Positions 53,573 through 61,782 of a stretch of DNA of 64,000 nt are shown one piece after another (the first letter of the stretch is position 1; each line of letters begins with the position of its first letter). The notes under the pieces were generated by a model, which was given only the letters and a program-made list of their open reading frames with translations, ran no database searches and had not been told where the DNA came from. A program made the translations under genes and the position numbers. The stretch spans positions 288,068 to 352,067 of the forward strand of contig JBNKOE010000021.1 of assembly GCA_050294475.1 (NCBI GenBank), read 5' to 3'. The DNA comes from Thalassobellus sp050294475. GTDB taxonomy: Bacteria; Bacteroidota; Bacteroidia; Flavobacteriales; Flavobacteriaceae.

Positions 53573-53853
53573 ATGAGTGAATTTCATCTTGCTACTGCAG
53601 GCTTTGTTTGGAGACCAAAATTACACGTATAATTCTGGTCATATTGAAGTTTTTAAACGAAAAAAGGAATGGTTTAGTAAAATGAAAATGTTACATATAG
53701 CGTTTTGGTATATATCAAAAGGGTATGAGTCTACGTTTCAAGATGTAAAAACCGATTAGATTATATTAATAATCATGGAAATACACTTTATGCTTTCTCT
53801 TTTAAAAGTAAATTTTCAGTAATTGATACTCTAAATTATAAACAATTAGTATA
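53573..53853 (+). pseudogene. Probable frameshifted gene remnant
   Basis: The 314-base gap between the STAS-like gene and rnz holds pieces of coding-like sequence in two frames. One frame starts at ATG 53573 (MSEFHLATAGFVWRP) and stops early; a second, shifted frame runs about 53577-53759 with YTYNSGHIEVFKRKKEW and YISKGYESTFQDVKTD; the first frame resumes at 53756 with LDYINNHGNTLYAFSFKSK and ends at TAA near 53853. Joined, they read like one small protein of about 90 residues. A frameshift, real or a sequencing error, is the simplest reading. The family is unknown. Confidence 0.4.
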
Positions 53854-53884
53854 AAATTAGATTAGTCACAATAAATATCTACTC

Positions 53885-54796
53885 ATGAGACTTTCAATAT
53901 TAGGTTGTTATAGTGCAACACCTAGAACATTAAATAACACGACGTCTCAGGTTTTAGAGATTAATAATCATATGTTTTTAATTGATTGTGGTGAAGGAAC
54001 CCAAGTGCAATTGCGTAAGCATAAAATTAAGTTTAATCGCATTAAACACATATTTATATCTCATTTACATGGAGATCATTTTTTTGGGCTTGTTGGTTTA
54101 ATTTCAACATTTAGATTGCTTACCAGAGAAACCGATTTACATATTTACGGACCAAAAGGCATTAAGGAAGTTGTTACACTACAAATGAAATTAGCTGATT
54201 CTTGGACTAATTATAAGCTTTATTTTCATGAGTTAACTTCTAAGAAGTCTGAGTTAATTTTTGAAGATGATAAAGTTGAAGTTTACACGATTCCTTTAGA
54301 ACATAGAGTTTATACAAATGGTTTTTTGTTTAAAGAAAAAGAAGGTGATCGCAAATTAGATATTAATGCTGCTGAAGCTGCTCATATTGATAAAGCATAC
54401 TTTAGAAAATTAAAACAAGGCTTTGATGTAGAAAATGAAAATGGCGAGTTGGTAAAAAATGAACTTGTTACAAAACCAGGTAAAAAACCTAAAAGTTATG
54501 CTTTTTGTAGCGACACCTGTTATAAAGAAGATATTGTTCCAATTATAAAAAATGTAAGTGTTATTTATCATGAATCCACTTTTTTAGAAAAACACGCTCA
54601 CTTAGCATTAAAGACCAAACATTCTACATCAAAAGAAGCCGCTAAAATAGCTAAATTGTCAAATGCAGGGTTGTTGTTATTAGGGCATTATTCAACCCGT
54701 TATGATAGCTTAAATCCTTTTAAAGAAGAAGCTCAAGAGGTTTTTGGTAATGTAGAATTATGTGAAGACGGAAAAGTTTTTGAATTTAATTATTAA
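53885..54796 (+). CDS. rnz: Ribonuclease Z
   Basis: A 303-residue metallo-beta-lactamase-fold tRNA 3' endonuclease. The HxHxDH motif is SHLHGDHFFG (59-68), with the start LSILGCYSATP, PLEHRVYTNGF and LLLGHYSTRY. It trims tRNA precursors. The length is that of the short bacterial form. Its 3' end overlaps the next, convergent gene by 11 bases. Confidence 0.96.
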   Translation: MRLSILGCYSATPRTLNNTTSQVLEINNHMFLIDCGEGTQVQLRKHKIKFNRIKHIFISHLHGDHFFGLVGLISTFRLLTRETDLHIYGPKGIKEVVTLQMKLADSWTNYKLYFHELTSKKSELIFEDDKVEVYTIPLEHRVYTNGFLFKEKEGDRKLDINAAEAAHIDKAYFRKLKQGFDVENENGELVKNELVTKPGKKPKSYAFCSDTCYKEDIVPIIKNVSVIYHESTFLEKHAHLALKTKHSTSKEAAKIAKLSNAGLLLLGHYSTRYDSLNPFKEEAQEVFGNVELCEDGKVFEFNY

Positions 54797-55202
54797 ACTC
54801 CTTTAAACTTAAAGACCATTCTATCGCTTCTTTTAAAGATAAGCACCTTTTAATACTTCTTTTAGAAAAAACTTTTTCAAGCGATGCATTGTAAAATGTA
54901 AAACTAGTATATGCTACAATGGAGCTAGCAACAATAATTTTATATGTGTCTAAAGTTTTTTTCCATGTTTGAGGATCAAAAGAATACGAATTAACCCGAT
55001 TTGAGATATAAGCTAAACTAGTACCAAACTCATAATGTTTAACGATTTTATCCATTACAATTTGAATCTTTTCCCAATTAAAATGAACACCTTCTTTTAA
55101 TTCTGAAATAAAAAACTTTTCACATAAATAAAAATTCCCAAAAGGAAACTCTAATTTAGTGTACTTAAACTCTTTAGAATATTTACTGTTTTCGAAGTGC
55201 AT
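54786..55202 (-). CDS. Conserved hypothetical protein
   Basis: A 138-residue protein without signal peptide. It has an alternating pattern (KLEFPFGNFYLCEKFFISEL; TYKIIVASSIVAYTSF) and a basic C-terminal element (KVFSKRSIKRCLSLKEAIEW) that resemble an alpha/beta STAS- or SpoIIAA-like fold, but this is weak. It is convergent with rnz (11-base overlap) and divergent from pdxH (81-base gap). Function unknown. Confidence 0.7.
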   Translation of the reverse strand: MHFENSKYSKEFKYTKLEFPFGNFYLCEKFFISELKEGVHFNWEKIQIVMDKIVKHYEFGTSLAYISNRVNSYSFDPQTWKKTLDTYKIIVASSIVAYTSFTFYNASLEKVFSKRSIKRCLSLKEAIEWSLSLKEFNN

Positions 55203-55283
55203 TGCTATGAATTAATTCATAAATTTATATGTTTTTATTGAACAATAAAAGCATATAACTTATTAAAATTTTTAAATTTAATA

Positions 55284-55931
55284 ATGAATTCAGATTTAAG
55301 TGATTACAGAAAATCATACGAAAAAGGGGAGTTACTTTTAAGTCAAGTGCCAGAAAATCCTATAGAACTATTTCAAAAATGGTTTTATGAAGTTGATGAT
55401 TTTTTTGTTGAAGAAGAAACCAATGCTATGACAATTTCAACATTAGGACTTGATGGTTATCCAAAGAATAGAGTAGTATTGTTAAAAAAATTCACCTATG
55501 AAGGTTTTATTTTTTATACTAATTATTTAAGCGAAAAAGGCAAAGCAATTGAGGCTAACCCTAACGTGTGCTTGTCATTTTTTTGGCATGGTGCCGAACG
55601 TCAAATTATAATAAAGGGAAAGGCTGAAAAGATAGCTAACAATTTAAGTGATGGTTATTTTGAATCTCGTCCTAGAGGCAGTCAATTAGGTGCTTTAGTT
55701 TCAAATCAAAGTGAAGTAATTACAAATAGGGAATACCTTGAAAATAAACTCTTAAAGTTAGAAAAGGAATATGAAGGAAAAGAAATTTTACGTCCAGATA
55801 CTTGGGGCGGATATATTGTAAAACCTATTGAAATTGAATTTTGGCAAGGTCGCCCTAATAGGTTACATGATAGAGTTAGATATCAACTTCAAGAAGACTA
55901 TAATTGGTCTATAAATCGATTATCTCCATAA
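55284..55931 (+). CDS. pdxH: Pyridoxamine 5'-phosphate oxidase
   Basis: A 215-residue FMN enzyme that makes pyridoxal phosphate. It has AMTISTLGLDGYPKNRVVLLKK near 46-67, FYTNYLSEKGKAIEANP, SFFWHGAERQIIIKG and the C-terminal FWQGRPNRLHDRVRY, all typical. It starts the plus-strand genes after the hypothetical protein and stands alone. Confidence 0.96.
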   Translation: MNSDLSDYRKSYEKGELLLSQVPENPIELFQKWFYEVDDFFVEEETNAMTISTLGLDGYPKNRVVLLKKFTYEGFIFYTNYLSEKGKAIEANPNVCLSFFWHGAERQIIIKGKAEKIANNLSDGYFESRPRGSQLGALVSNQSEVITNREYLENKLLKLEKEYEGKEILRPDTWGGYIVKPIEIEFWQGRPNRLHDRVRYQLQEDYNWSINRLSP

Positions 55932-55973
55932 AATACCGTTGAAATACCATTTAAATTGTTTTTAAAATACATT

Positions 55974-56022
55974 TAATCGATTATATGTAATTATAATCGA
56001 CTAACTACTTGTTTTTAATCGA
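55974..56022 (+). promoter_or_regulatory. Three helically phased TAATCGA sites upstream of the CAP-domain gene
   Basis: TAATCGA occurs at 55974-55980, 55994-56000 and 56016-56022, spaced 20 and 22 bases, about two helical turns. All three share a T-rich left flank and a pyrimidine after the motif. They lie 76-124 bases before the ATG at 56098, where an operator array for a transcription factor would be expected. No regulator can be named. Confidence 0.45.
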
Positions 56023-56097
56023 TTTTAACATTTTATTAACAGTTTTTGCTTAAGTAGTCAGCTAACTTTACAATACCAAATCTAAAGCTACCTACTT

Positions 56098-56598
56098 ATG
56101 AAGCTATTAACCAAACTGTCATTATTGGCACTGTTAGCTGTGTTTACATTATTTTCGTGTACAACGGACAGCCTTGAAGATAAAGCAGATGCAATTGCTT
56201 TAAATTTAACCGAAACACCTGAAACAAAACCTATTGAAGTTCAAATTTTAGAACTTATAAACAACCACCGATTATCTTTAGGACTTAATTCTTTGTCTGA
56301 TATGACTCTTGTAAGGTCTGTTGCACACACACATACAGATTATATGATTGATAACAATGAAGTATCACACGCAAATTTTTATCAACGTAGTGAATATTTA
56401 AAATCAAATGCCAGTGCAAAAAAAGTATCAGAAAATGTTGCTTATGGTTACACATCAGCTGAATCTGTTGTAAGAGCTTGGTTAAAAAGTGAAAGTCATA
56501 AAGCTAATATTGAAGGAGACTATACAAACTTTGGTATTTCAGCAGAAGAAAATGAACTAGGGAAGTGGTATTACACTAATATATTTATTAAAAAATAA
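56098..56598 (+). CDS. CAP-superfamily (SCP-like) lipoprotein
   Basis: A 166-residue protein. The signal peptide ends at a lipobox with Cys21 (TLFSCTTDS), so it is predicted to be a lipoprotein. The CAP domain follows: ILELINNHRLSLGLNSL near 51-67, HTHTDYMIDNNEVSH with two His, SENVAYGYTSAESVVRAWLKS and SHKANIEGDYTNFGIS. Bacterial CAP proteins have poorly known roles in envelope biology. It stands alone between an operator-like array and a terminator. Confidence 0.92.
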   Translation: MKLLTKLSLLALLAVFTLFSCTTDSLEDKADAIALNLTETPETKPIEVQILELINNHRLSLGLNSLSDMTLVRSVAHTHTDYMIDNNEVSHANFYQRSEYLKSNASAKKVSENVAYGYTSAESVVRAWLKSESHKANIEGDYTNFGISAEENELGKWYYTNIFIKK

Positions 56599-56746
56599 AT
56601 TTACTTTTATCTTAAAAGAGTAATTAAAATATAACCTTTTTAATTTTCTGATTAGTAGCTACTAAAGTACAATATGGTAAATTGTGCGTTGAAGAAATTA
56701 TTTGGTTATTTTAATAACTTAATTGTTATTTTATAGCTTTAGATAT

Positions 56747-56774
56747 AAAGTCCTCTCAAAATTGAGAGGACTTT
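56747..56774 (+). terminator. Intrinsic terminator after the CAP-domain gene
   Basis: An 11-bp perfect stem AAAGTCCTCTC / GAGAGGACTTT (56747-56757 with 56764-56774), loop AAAATT, then a run of T ending TTTATTT. It lies about 150 bases after the stop codon. Confidence 0.85.
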
Positions 56775-56865
56775 TTTATTTCATATGTAGAGTTTATTTT
56801 TTTTTATGGACGAACTAGTAATACAATTATAAAAGAATAGTGAATTCAAAATTTAACAAAAATAA

Positions 56866-56900
56866 AAAACCATCAAAAGATTTAATCTCTTGATGGTTTT
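56866..56900 (-). terminator. Intrinsic terminator for the OmpA operon
   Basis: On the minus strand the stem AAAACCATCAA / TTGATGGTTTT (56900-56890 with 56876-56866), extended by AGAT/ATCT past one mismatch, is followed by TTATTTTTG. It lies 26 bases after the stop of the OmpA-family gene. Confidence 0.8.
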
Positions 56901-56925
56901 AATAAATATTATAAGTGGTTTTAAA

Positions 56926-58839
56926 TTATTCCATCTTAATTACAATAAATTGTGTTCGTCTGTTAAGTTGGTGTTGTTCTTCGGTACATCTAATAGTGCC
57001 ATCACAACCATTTACTAAATTTTGTTCACCATAACCATTGTACTCCGTTATTCTTTCTGGACTAACACCATTATTTATTAAATAATTGTATGTAGCTTCA
57101 GCTCTTTCAATAGATAGTTTTTCATTATAAACAGCTGGTCCTCTAGAATCTGTATATGATTTAATTTCAATAACCATATCTGGATAAGTATTCATCATTA
57201 AATTGACTATTCGATCTAATTCTTCAGTACTTTCTTTTCTAATGTCATGTTTATTAAAATCAAAGTAAATAGGATACAATTCTGTAATTGGAATTAATTC
57301 TTTTTTATTAAGATTTAATATAAAATCAGCCGTAATACTTTTTACACTTCTTTCAATTCCTTTAGAAGAAATAGGTTTAGAATTATCAACAAAACCATCT
57401 TTTTTAGTATCTATAATATAATTTGTATCCCTATCGATGTTTATTTCATAATAACCTTCATCATCAGTATGAACATATGCAATTTGATTACCATTATTAT
57501 CAAGCAATTCAACTGTTGCATTTAGAATAGGATTATTATCAAAATCGGCAACAGTTCCTTCAATTTTTAATTGAGGAATTCTATCGTAAGCATAAATGTC
57601 ATCACTTCCTATTCCTCCATTTCTATTAGAAGCAAAGTAGCCTGATAATCCATCATCATTCATAAAGAAAGAAAAATCATCTTTACTTGAATTTACAGGA
57701 ACACCTAAATTTATAACACTAACAATATTGTTGTTTTTATCTGAAACTGTTCCAAAAATATCTAATAAACCTAATCCTGGATGTCCGTCGGAAGCAAAAA
57801 ATAAAACATCTTCATTATTAATAAAAGGGAATTTTTCATTTTTATTAGTATTAATGATATTTCCTGCATTTTTAGGTTCGCTAAAAGAACCATTATTTAT
57901 GTCTACATAAAATATATCTGTTCCACCAATACTTTCAGGCATATCAGATGCAAAATATAATCTTGTATCATCACTATTTAATGCTGGATGACCAGTAGAG
58001 TAAGAATTACTATTAAAAGGGAGTTCTTCAATATTTGTCCACTCATCATCAACTAAACTTGCCTTATATATTTTAAGGTTGCTTATACCTTCATCATCTT
58101 TTCCTAAAGTGTTTTTGATGTAATTATTTCTTGAGAAATACATCGTTTTTCCATCTTTAGAAATTGTTAAAGGGCCATCATGATAAATAGAATTTATAGA
58201 TCCTTTTAATTTGGATTTATGATTTATTAGACTATCTGTTCTGTTATTTGCAGTATAAATATCTAAAAAAGGTTCCCCATTCCAGCCATAAATATGTTTT
58301 GAAGAAACACCTTCATTTCTTGACGATGTAAAATATATTTTGCCATCATGTTCAATAGCACCAAAATCGCTGAATTTTGAATTGAAATTTACATCGGTTA
58401 GAAAGTATTGTTGTTTTGCATTAAAGATAGAATTAACAAAATCATTGTCATTTTTAAGATTTTCTGTGTTAATTTCACCTCCTGCATCTTTAAAACGACG
58501 CATCCAAACACGGTAATCTTTATAATTTTTAATACCTCTTAATGCTTGTGCATAATTATAATAGTATTCTATAGGAACGTTTTCTTGTTCCACAACTTTT
58601 TTATAGTATACTACAGCACTATCAGGATTTCTTAAAAAAGCATAACTATCAGCCAATTGCCTTGTTGCATATTCAGCATTATAATTTTTTTCTATAAGCG
58701 CTTTATAAACATCAGTAGCTCCAGAAAATGATAATTTATTAAATAAATTATCAGCTTTTTTTTGCGAGCCATATTGTGCAAATGAATTAAATCCGATAAA
58801 GGAAAAAATACAAGCTAGTAAGTAGTTTTTTAGTCTCAT
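56926..58839 (-). CDS. OmpA-family protein with TPR-like and PD40 repeats (copy 1)
   Basis: A 637-residue exported protein. A signal peptide (1-21, ending NSFAQ) precedes a TPR-like helical region (about 25-130), PD40/WD40-like propeller repeats (IYFTSSRNEG, TMYFSRNNYI, RLYFASDMPESIGGTDIFY, LFFASDGHPGLGLLDIF, GYFASNRNGGIGSDDIYAY), a carboxypeptidase-regulatory-like domain (about 430-500) and a C-terminal OmpA peptidoglycan-binding domain (IYFDFNKHDIRKES, then SYTDSRGPAVYNEKLS). It probably anchors an outer-membrane assembly to peptidoglycan. It is a tandem paralogue of the gene just upstream. This architecture is often found next to PorP/SprF in type IX secretion clusters. Confidence 0.93.
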   Translation of the reverse strand: MRLKNYLLACIFSFIGFNSFAQYGSQKKADNLFNKLSFSGATDVYKALIEKNYNAEYATRQLADSYAFLRNPDSAVVYYKKVVEQENVPIEYYYNYAQALRGIKNYKDYRVWMRRFKDAGGEINTENLKNDNDFVNSIFNAKQQYFLTDVNFNSKFSDFGAIEHDGKIYFTSSRNEGVSSKHIYGWNGEPFLDIYTANNRTDSLINHKSKLKGSINSIYHDGPLTISKDGKTMYFSRNNYIKNTLGKDDEGISNLKIYKASLVDDEWTNIEELPFNSNSYSTGHPALNSDDTRLYFASDMPESIGGTDIFYVDINNGSFSEPKNAGNIINTNKNEKFPFINNEDVLFFASDGHPGLGLLDIFGTVSDKNNNIVSVINLGVPVNSSKDDFSFFMNDDGLSGYFASNRNGGIGSDDIYAYDRIPQLKIEGTVADFDNNPILNATVELLDNNGNQIAYVHTDDEGYYEINIDRDTNYIIDTKKDGFVDNSKPISSKGIERSVKSITADFILNLNKKELIPITELYPIYFDFNKHDIRKESTEELDRIVNLMMNTYPDMVIEIKSYTDSRGPAVYNEKLSIERAEATYNYLINNGVSPERITEYNGYGEQNLVNGCDGTIRCTEEQHQLNRRTQFIVIKME

Positions 58840-58909
58840 GGGGGTTATTTTTTTAAAAGCTAGGTAACTTTTTATGTTTATTTATCACAAAAAAATAATG
58901 TGATAATGT

Positions 58910-60832
58910 TTATTCCATTTTAACAACAATAAATTGTGTACGTCTGTTTAATTGGTGATCTTTTTCTTCACAGTTTATACCATCTTCACATCCATTTGTT
59001 AATCTTCTCTCACCAAAACCTTCATGCTCTGTAATTCGTTCTGGAGCTATACCATGAGAAATTAAATATTCGTAGGTAGAATTAGCTCTGTCTATAGATA
59101 GTTTATCGTTATATGATAATTTACCTCTAGAATCTGTATGAGACTCTATACGTATTACCATTTCAGGGTAGTCATTAAGCATTAAATCTACAATTTTGTT
59201 AAGTTCTAAGGCAGCATCTTCTCTAATGTTATGCTTATCATAATCAAAGTAGATAGTGTTTAATTCAGCAAGTTTAACTACATCCTGAACAGGATTTAAC
59301 AATAAGTTTGCTTTAATAGTTGTAAGTTCTGTTTGAATATTTTTTGATGTAAATGTGCGATAGTCATCAATATATTTATCTTGACTAGCAACAATTTTAT
59401 AGTCCTTATCTCTATCAATATTTATTTGATAATATCCATTCTCATCTGTTTTCATGTAAGCAATTTGCTTATCATTATCATCAAATAATGTAATTATAGC
59501 ATTAGGAATTGGCTTTACATTAATAGCATCTGTTACAACACCTTCAACGTGCAATACTGGTTGTCTGTGGTATGCGTAAATATCATCACTACCACGACCT
59601 CCAGTTCTGTTAGAGGCAAAATAACCAGTAATTCCATTTGAATTCATAGTGAAAGAAAAATCATCTTTATTAGAATTTACAGGAACACCTAAGTTAATAA
59701 CATCAACAAACTCATCTTCATTCTCTTCGCTTTTAATGGTTCCAAAAATATCTAGTAAACCTAAACCTGTGTGCCCATCAGATGAAAAGAATAAAACGCC
59801 TTCATTATTTATAAAAGGAAATCCTTCAGCACTTTTAGTATTTATAACATCGCCTAAATTTTTCAAATTCATTAAATTTCCATCAGGAAGAATGTCAATT
59901 TTCCATATATCTGAACCTCCTTTAGTACCAGGTCTGTCTGAAGTAAAATATAACACAGTGTCATCACTATTTAATGCTGGATGTTGTGTTGAAAAATCGT
60001 CACCATTTATAGGTAAATCTTCAATATTTGTCCATAAACCATCTACTAAAGTAGCTCGGTAAATTTTCATATTGGTTAACCCCTTTTTGTCTTTTGTTTC
60101 AATGTCTTTGTTGAAATTATTTCTTGAAAAATACATGGTTTTACCATCTTTTGTAATGGCGATTGGTCCATCATGGTAAATAGAGTTAACATCTCCTTTT
60201 ATTTTTCCTGTATAATCTACATTTCTTTTAGATTTAGCATCAGTAACATAAACATCTAAAAAAGGTTGCTCATTCCAGCCATATAAACGTTTTACTCCAA
60301 CACCTTCATCTCTTGCGGATGTGAAATATACTTTTCCATCATATTCAATAGCTCCAAAATCACTAAATTTAGAATTAAAACGCACTCTATCTAAAAAGTA
60401 CTGTTGTTTAGCTCCAAAAACACTTGTTATGAAATTGATGTCTTTAGAAAAATCATTAGCATTAACAACACCACCAGAATCTTTAAAGCGTTTTAGCCAA
60501 GTTTGTGATTCTTCATATTTTTTAATACCACGAAGTGCTTGTGCATATTTATAATAGTATTCTACAGGGACATTTTCTTGTTTAACTACGCTTTTATAAT
60601 AACGAGATGCATTTTTTGGATCTCTTAAAAAAGCATAGCAATCAGCAAGTTGCCTTGTAGCATAATCTTTATTATAATTATTCTGAATAAGTTCTCTATA
60701 AACTTTAGCTGCTTTGACAAAAGAAAATTTATTAAATAATGTATCAGCTCTTTTTTGTTTTCCTTGTTGAGAAAAAGAATTAAAGCTAAGTAATAATATG
60801 ATACAAACTAATATGTAGTTTTTAATTTTCAT
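58910..60832 (-). CDS. OmpA-family protein with TPR-like and PD40 repeats (copy 2)
   Basis: A 640-residue protein with the same layout as the downstream copy: signal peptide (1-21, ending NSFSQ), TPR-like N-terminus, PD40 repeats (VYFTSARDEG, TMYFSRNNFN, LYFTSDRPGTKGGSDIW, LFFSSDGHTGLGLLDIF, GYFASNRTGGRGSDDIYAY), a carboxypeptidase-like domain and a C-terminal OmpA domain (IYFDYDKHNIREDA, SHTDSRGKLSYNDKLS). Identity between the two is high along the length, so they arose by tandem duplication. It follows PorP/SprF by 12 bases. Confidence 0.94.
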   Translation of the reverse strand: MKIKNYILVCIILLLSFNSFSQQGKQKRADTLFNKFSFVKAAKVYRELIQNNYNKDYATRQLADCYAFLRDPKNASRYYKSVVKQENVPVEYYYKYAQALRGIKKYEESQTWLKRFKDSGGVVNANDFSKDINFITSVFGAKQQYFLDRVRFNSKFSDFGAIEYDGKVYFTSARDEGVGVKRLYGWNEQPFLDVYVTDAKSKRNVDYTGKIKGDVNSIYHDGPIAITKDGKTMYFSRNNFNKDIETKDKKGLTNMKIYRATLVDGLWTNIEDLPINGDDFSTQHPALNSDDTVLYFTSDRPGTKGGSDIWKIDILPDGNLMNLKNLGDVINTKSAEGFPFINNEGVLFFSSDGHTGLGLLDIFGTIKSEENEDEFVDVINLGVPVNSNKDDFSFTMNSNGITGYFASNRTGGRGSDDIYAYHRQPVLHVEGVVTDAINVKPIPNAIITLFDDNDKQIAYMKTDENGYYQINIDRDKDYKIVASQDKYIDDYRTFTSKNIQTELTTIKANLLLNPVQDVVKLAELNTIYFDYDKHNIREDAALELNKIVDLMLNDYPEMVIRIESHTDSRGKLSYNDKLSIDRANSTYEYLISHGIAPERITEHEGFGERRLTNGCEDGINCEEKDHQLNRRTQFIVVKME

Positions 60833-60844
60833 ATAAATTTTAAA

Positions 60845-61771
60845 TTAGAAATATCTAGGTGATTTTAATTTTGAACTTAAGAATTTAAACTCATAAATAA
60901 GTAATATTTCATGTGTTCCAGTTGTATAACTTGCAATATCTGAAATAGCTTTTTCATACGCATAGCCAACACGCAATTGTCTTGATACTTGAAAATCTAC
61001 AATTCCACCAATAGCAGCAGTTTGCTCGTTAATTCTATAAGAACCTCCAAACCAAAACTTTTCATTATATAAAAAGTTAGCTGTTAAGTCATATGATAGA
61101 GGAGCGCCATTTGTTGCTTTAATTAAAGCAGCAGGTTTAAACTTGAAGCTTTTAGATATATCAAAGACATATCCAGTTGTAAAATAGTAGCTTAATCTTT
61201 CTAAAGCTTCATAGCCTTCTTCTTTGTTTCTATCTGTATTTAAAATTCTTGGAGTTGATAAACCAGCATAAAATCTATTTGTGCTCCAATAAACACCTAA
61301 ACCAATATTTGGTGTCCAACGATTACTATATCCTTTAAAGTAATCATCATTTGAAACTGTGGGATCGTTTAGGAATTCTGAATCGAGACTATATTGTGTA
61401 AATCCTCCTTTTAAACCAAATGCTAATTTCCCATTAACTCCAGTTGGAATACTATATGAAAAATCTCCATATAGGTATGTGAAGTTTTCTGGACCTAAAT
61501 CATCTTCAATAAAAGATAAACCTAAACCAACTCTATCATTACGTAAAGGTGTATGTATAGAAAGGGTTTGTGTTATAGGACCTCCTTTAAAACCAACCCA
61601 TTGGCTTCTGTGTAATCCAACAATGCTTAAAGCTTCTCTACTTCCCGCGTAAGCTGGGTTAATTGAGATTGTATTGTACATGTATTGTGTGAATTGCGGT
61701 AACTGTTGCGCAATTCCAACCGTACAGCTAAACAATGCAATAGCGATTATGTTATATTTAATAAGTTTCAT
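60845..61771 (-). CDS. PorP/SprF-family type IX secretion outer-membrane protein
   Basis: A 308-residue protein with a signal peptide (about 1-21, ending VGIAQ) and a beta-barrel body. The start QLPQFTQYMYNTISINPAYAGSREALS and HRSQWVGFKGGPITQTLS are the hallmark of the PorP/SprF family. SprF-like proteins assist secretion or surface attachment of a large adhesin encoded next to them. Here the upstream gene, 11 bases away, is exactly such a protein, with a type B C-terminal domain. The OmpA genes follow. Confidence 0.95.
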   Translation of the reverse strand: MKLIKYNIIAIALFSCTVGIAQQLPQFTQYMYNTISINPAYAGSREALSIVGLHRSQWVGFKGGPITQTLSIHTPLRNDRVGLGLSFIEDDLGPENFTYLYGDFSYSIPTGVNGKLAFGLKGGFTQYSLDSEFLNDPTVSNDDYFKGYSNRWTPNIGLGVYWSTNRFYAGLSTPRILNTDRNKEEGYEALERLSYYFTTGYVFDISKSFKFKPAALIKATNGAPLSYDLTANFLYNEKFWFGGSYRINEQTAAIGGIVDFQVSRQLRVGYAYEKAISDIASYTTGTHEILLIYEFKFLSSKLKSPRYF

Positions 61772-61782
61772 AGGTTAATGTT

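Larger units (their letters stand above)
56599..56925. other. Intergenic region with two back-to-back terminators
   Basis: This 327-base gap between convergent genes contains no gene that I can support. It holds a terminator for the CAP gene at 56747-56774 and one for the OmpA genes at 56866-56900, with featureless AT-rich sequence between them and before the first. Confidence 0.6.

Noticed and set aside
53577..53759. A separate 60-codon gene
   Set aside because: It needs a GTG start inside another frame and its end continues naturally in a shifted frame; a decayed or frameshifted gene is a better reading.
59649..60062. A 137-codon frame opposite the second OmpA-family gene
   Set aside because: The protein is Ser/Pro/Lys-rich with no recognisable fold, and the PD40 repeats on the other strand explain the sequence.
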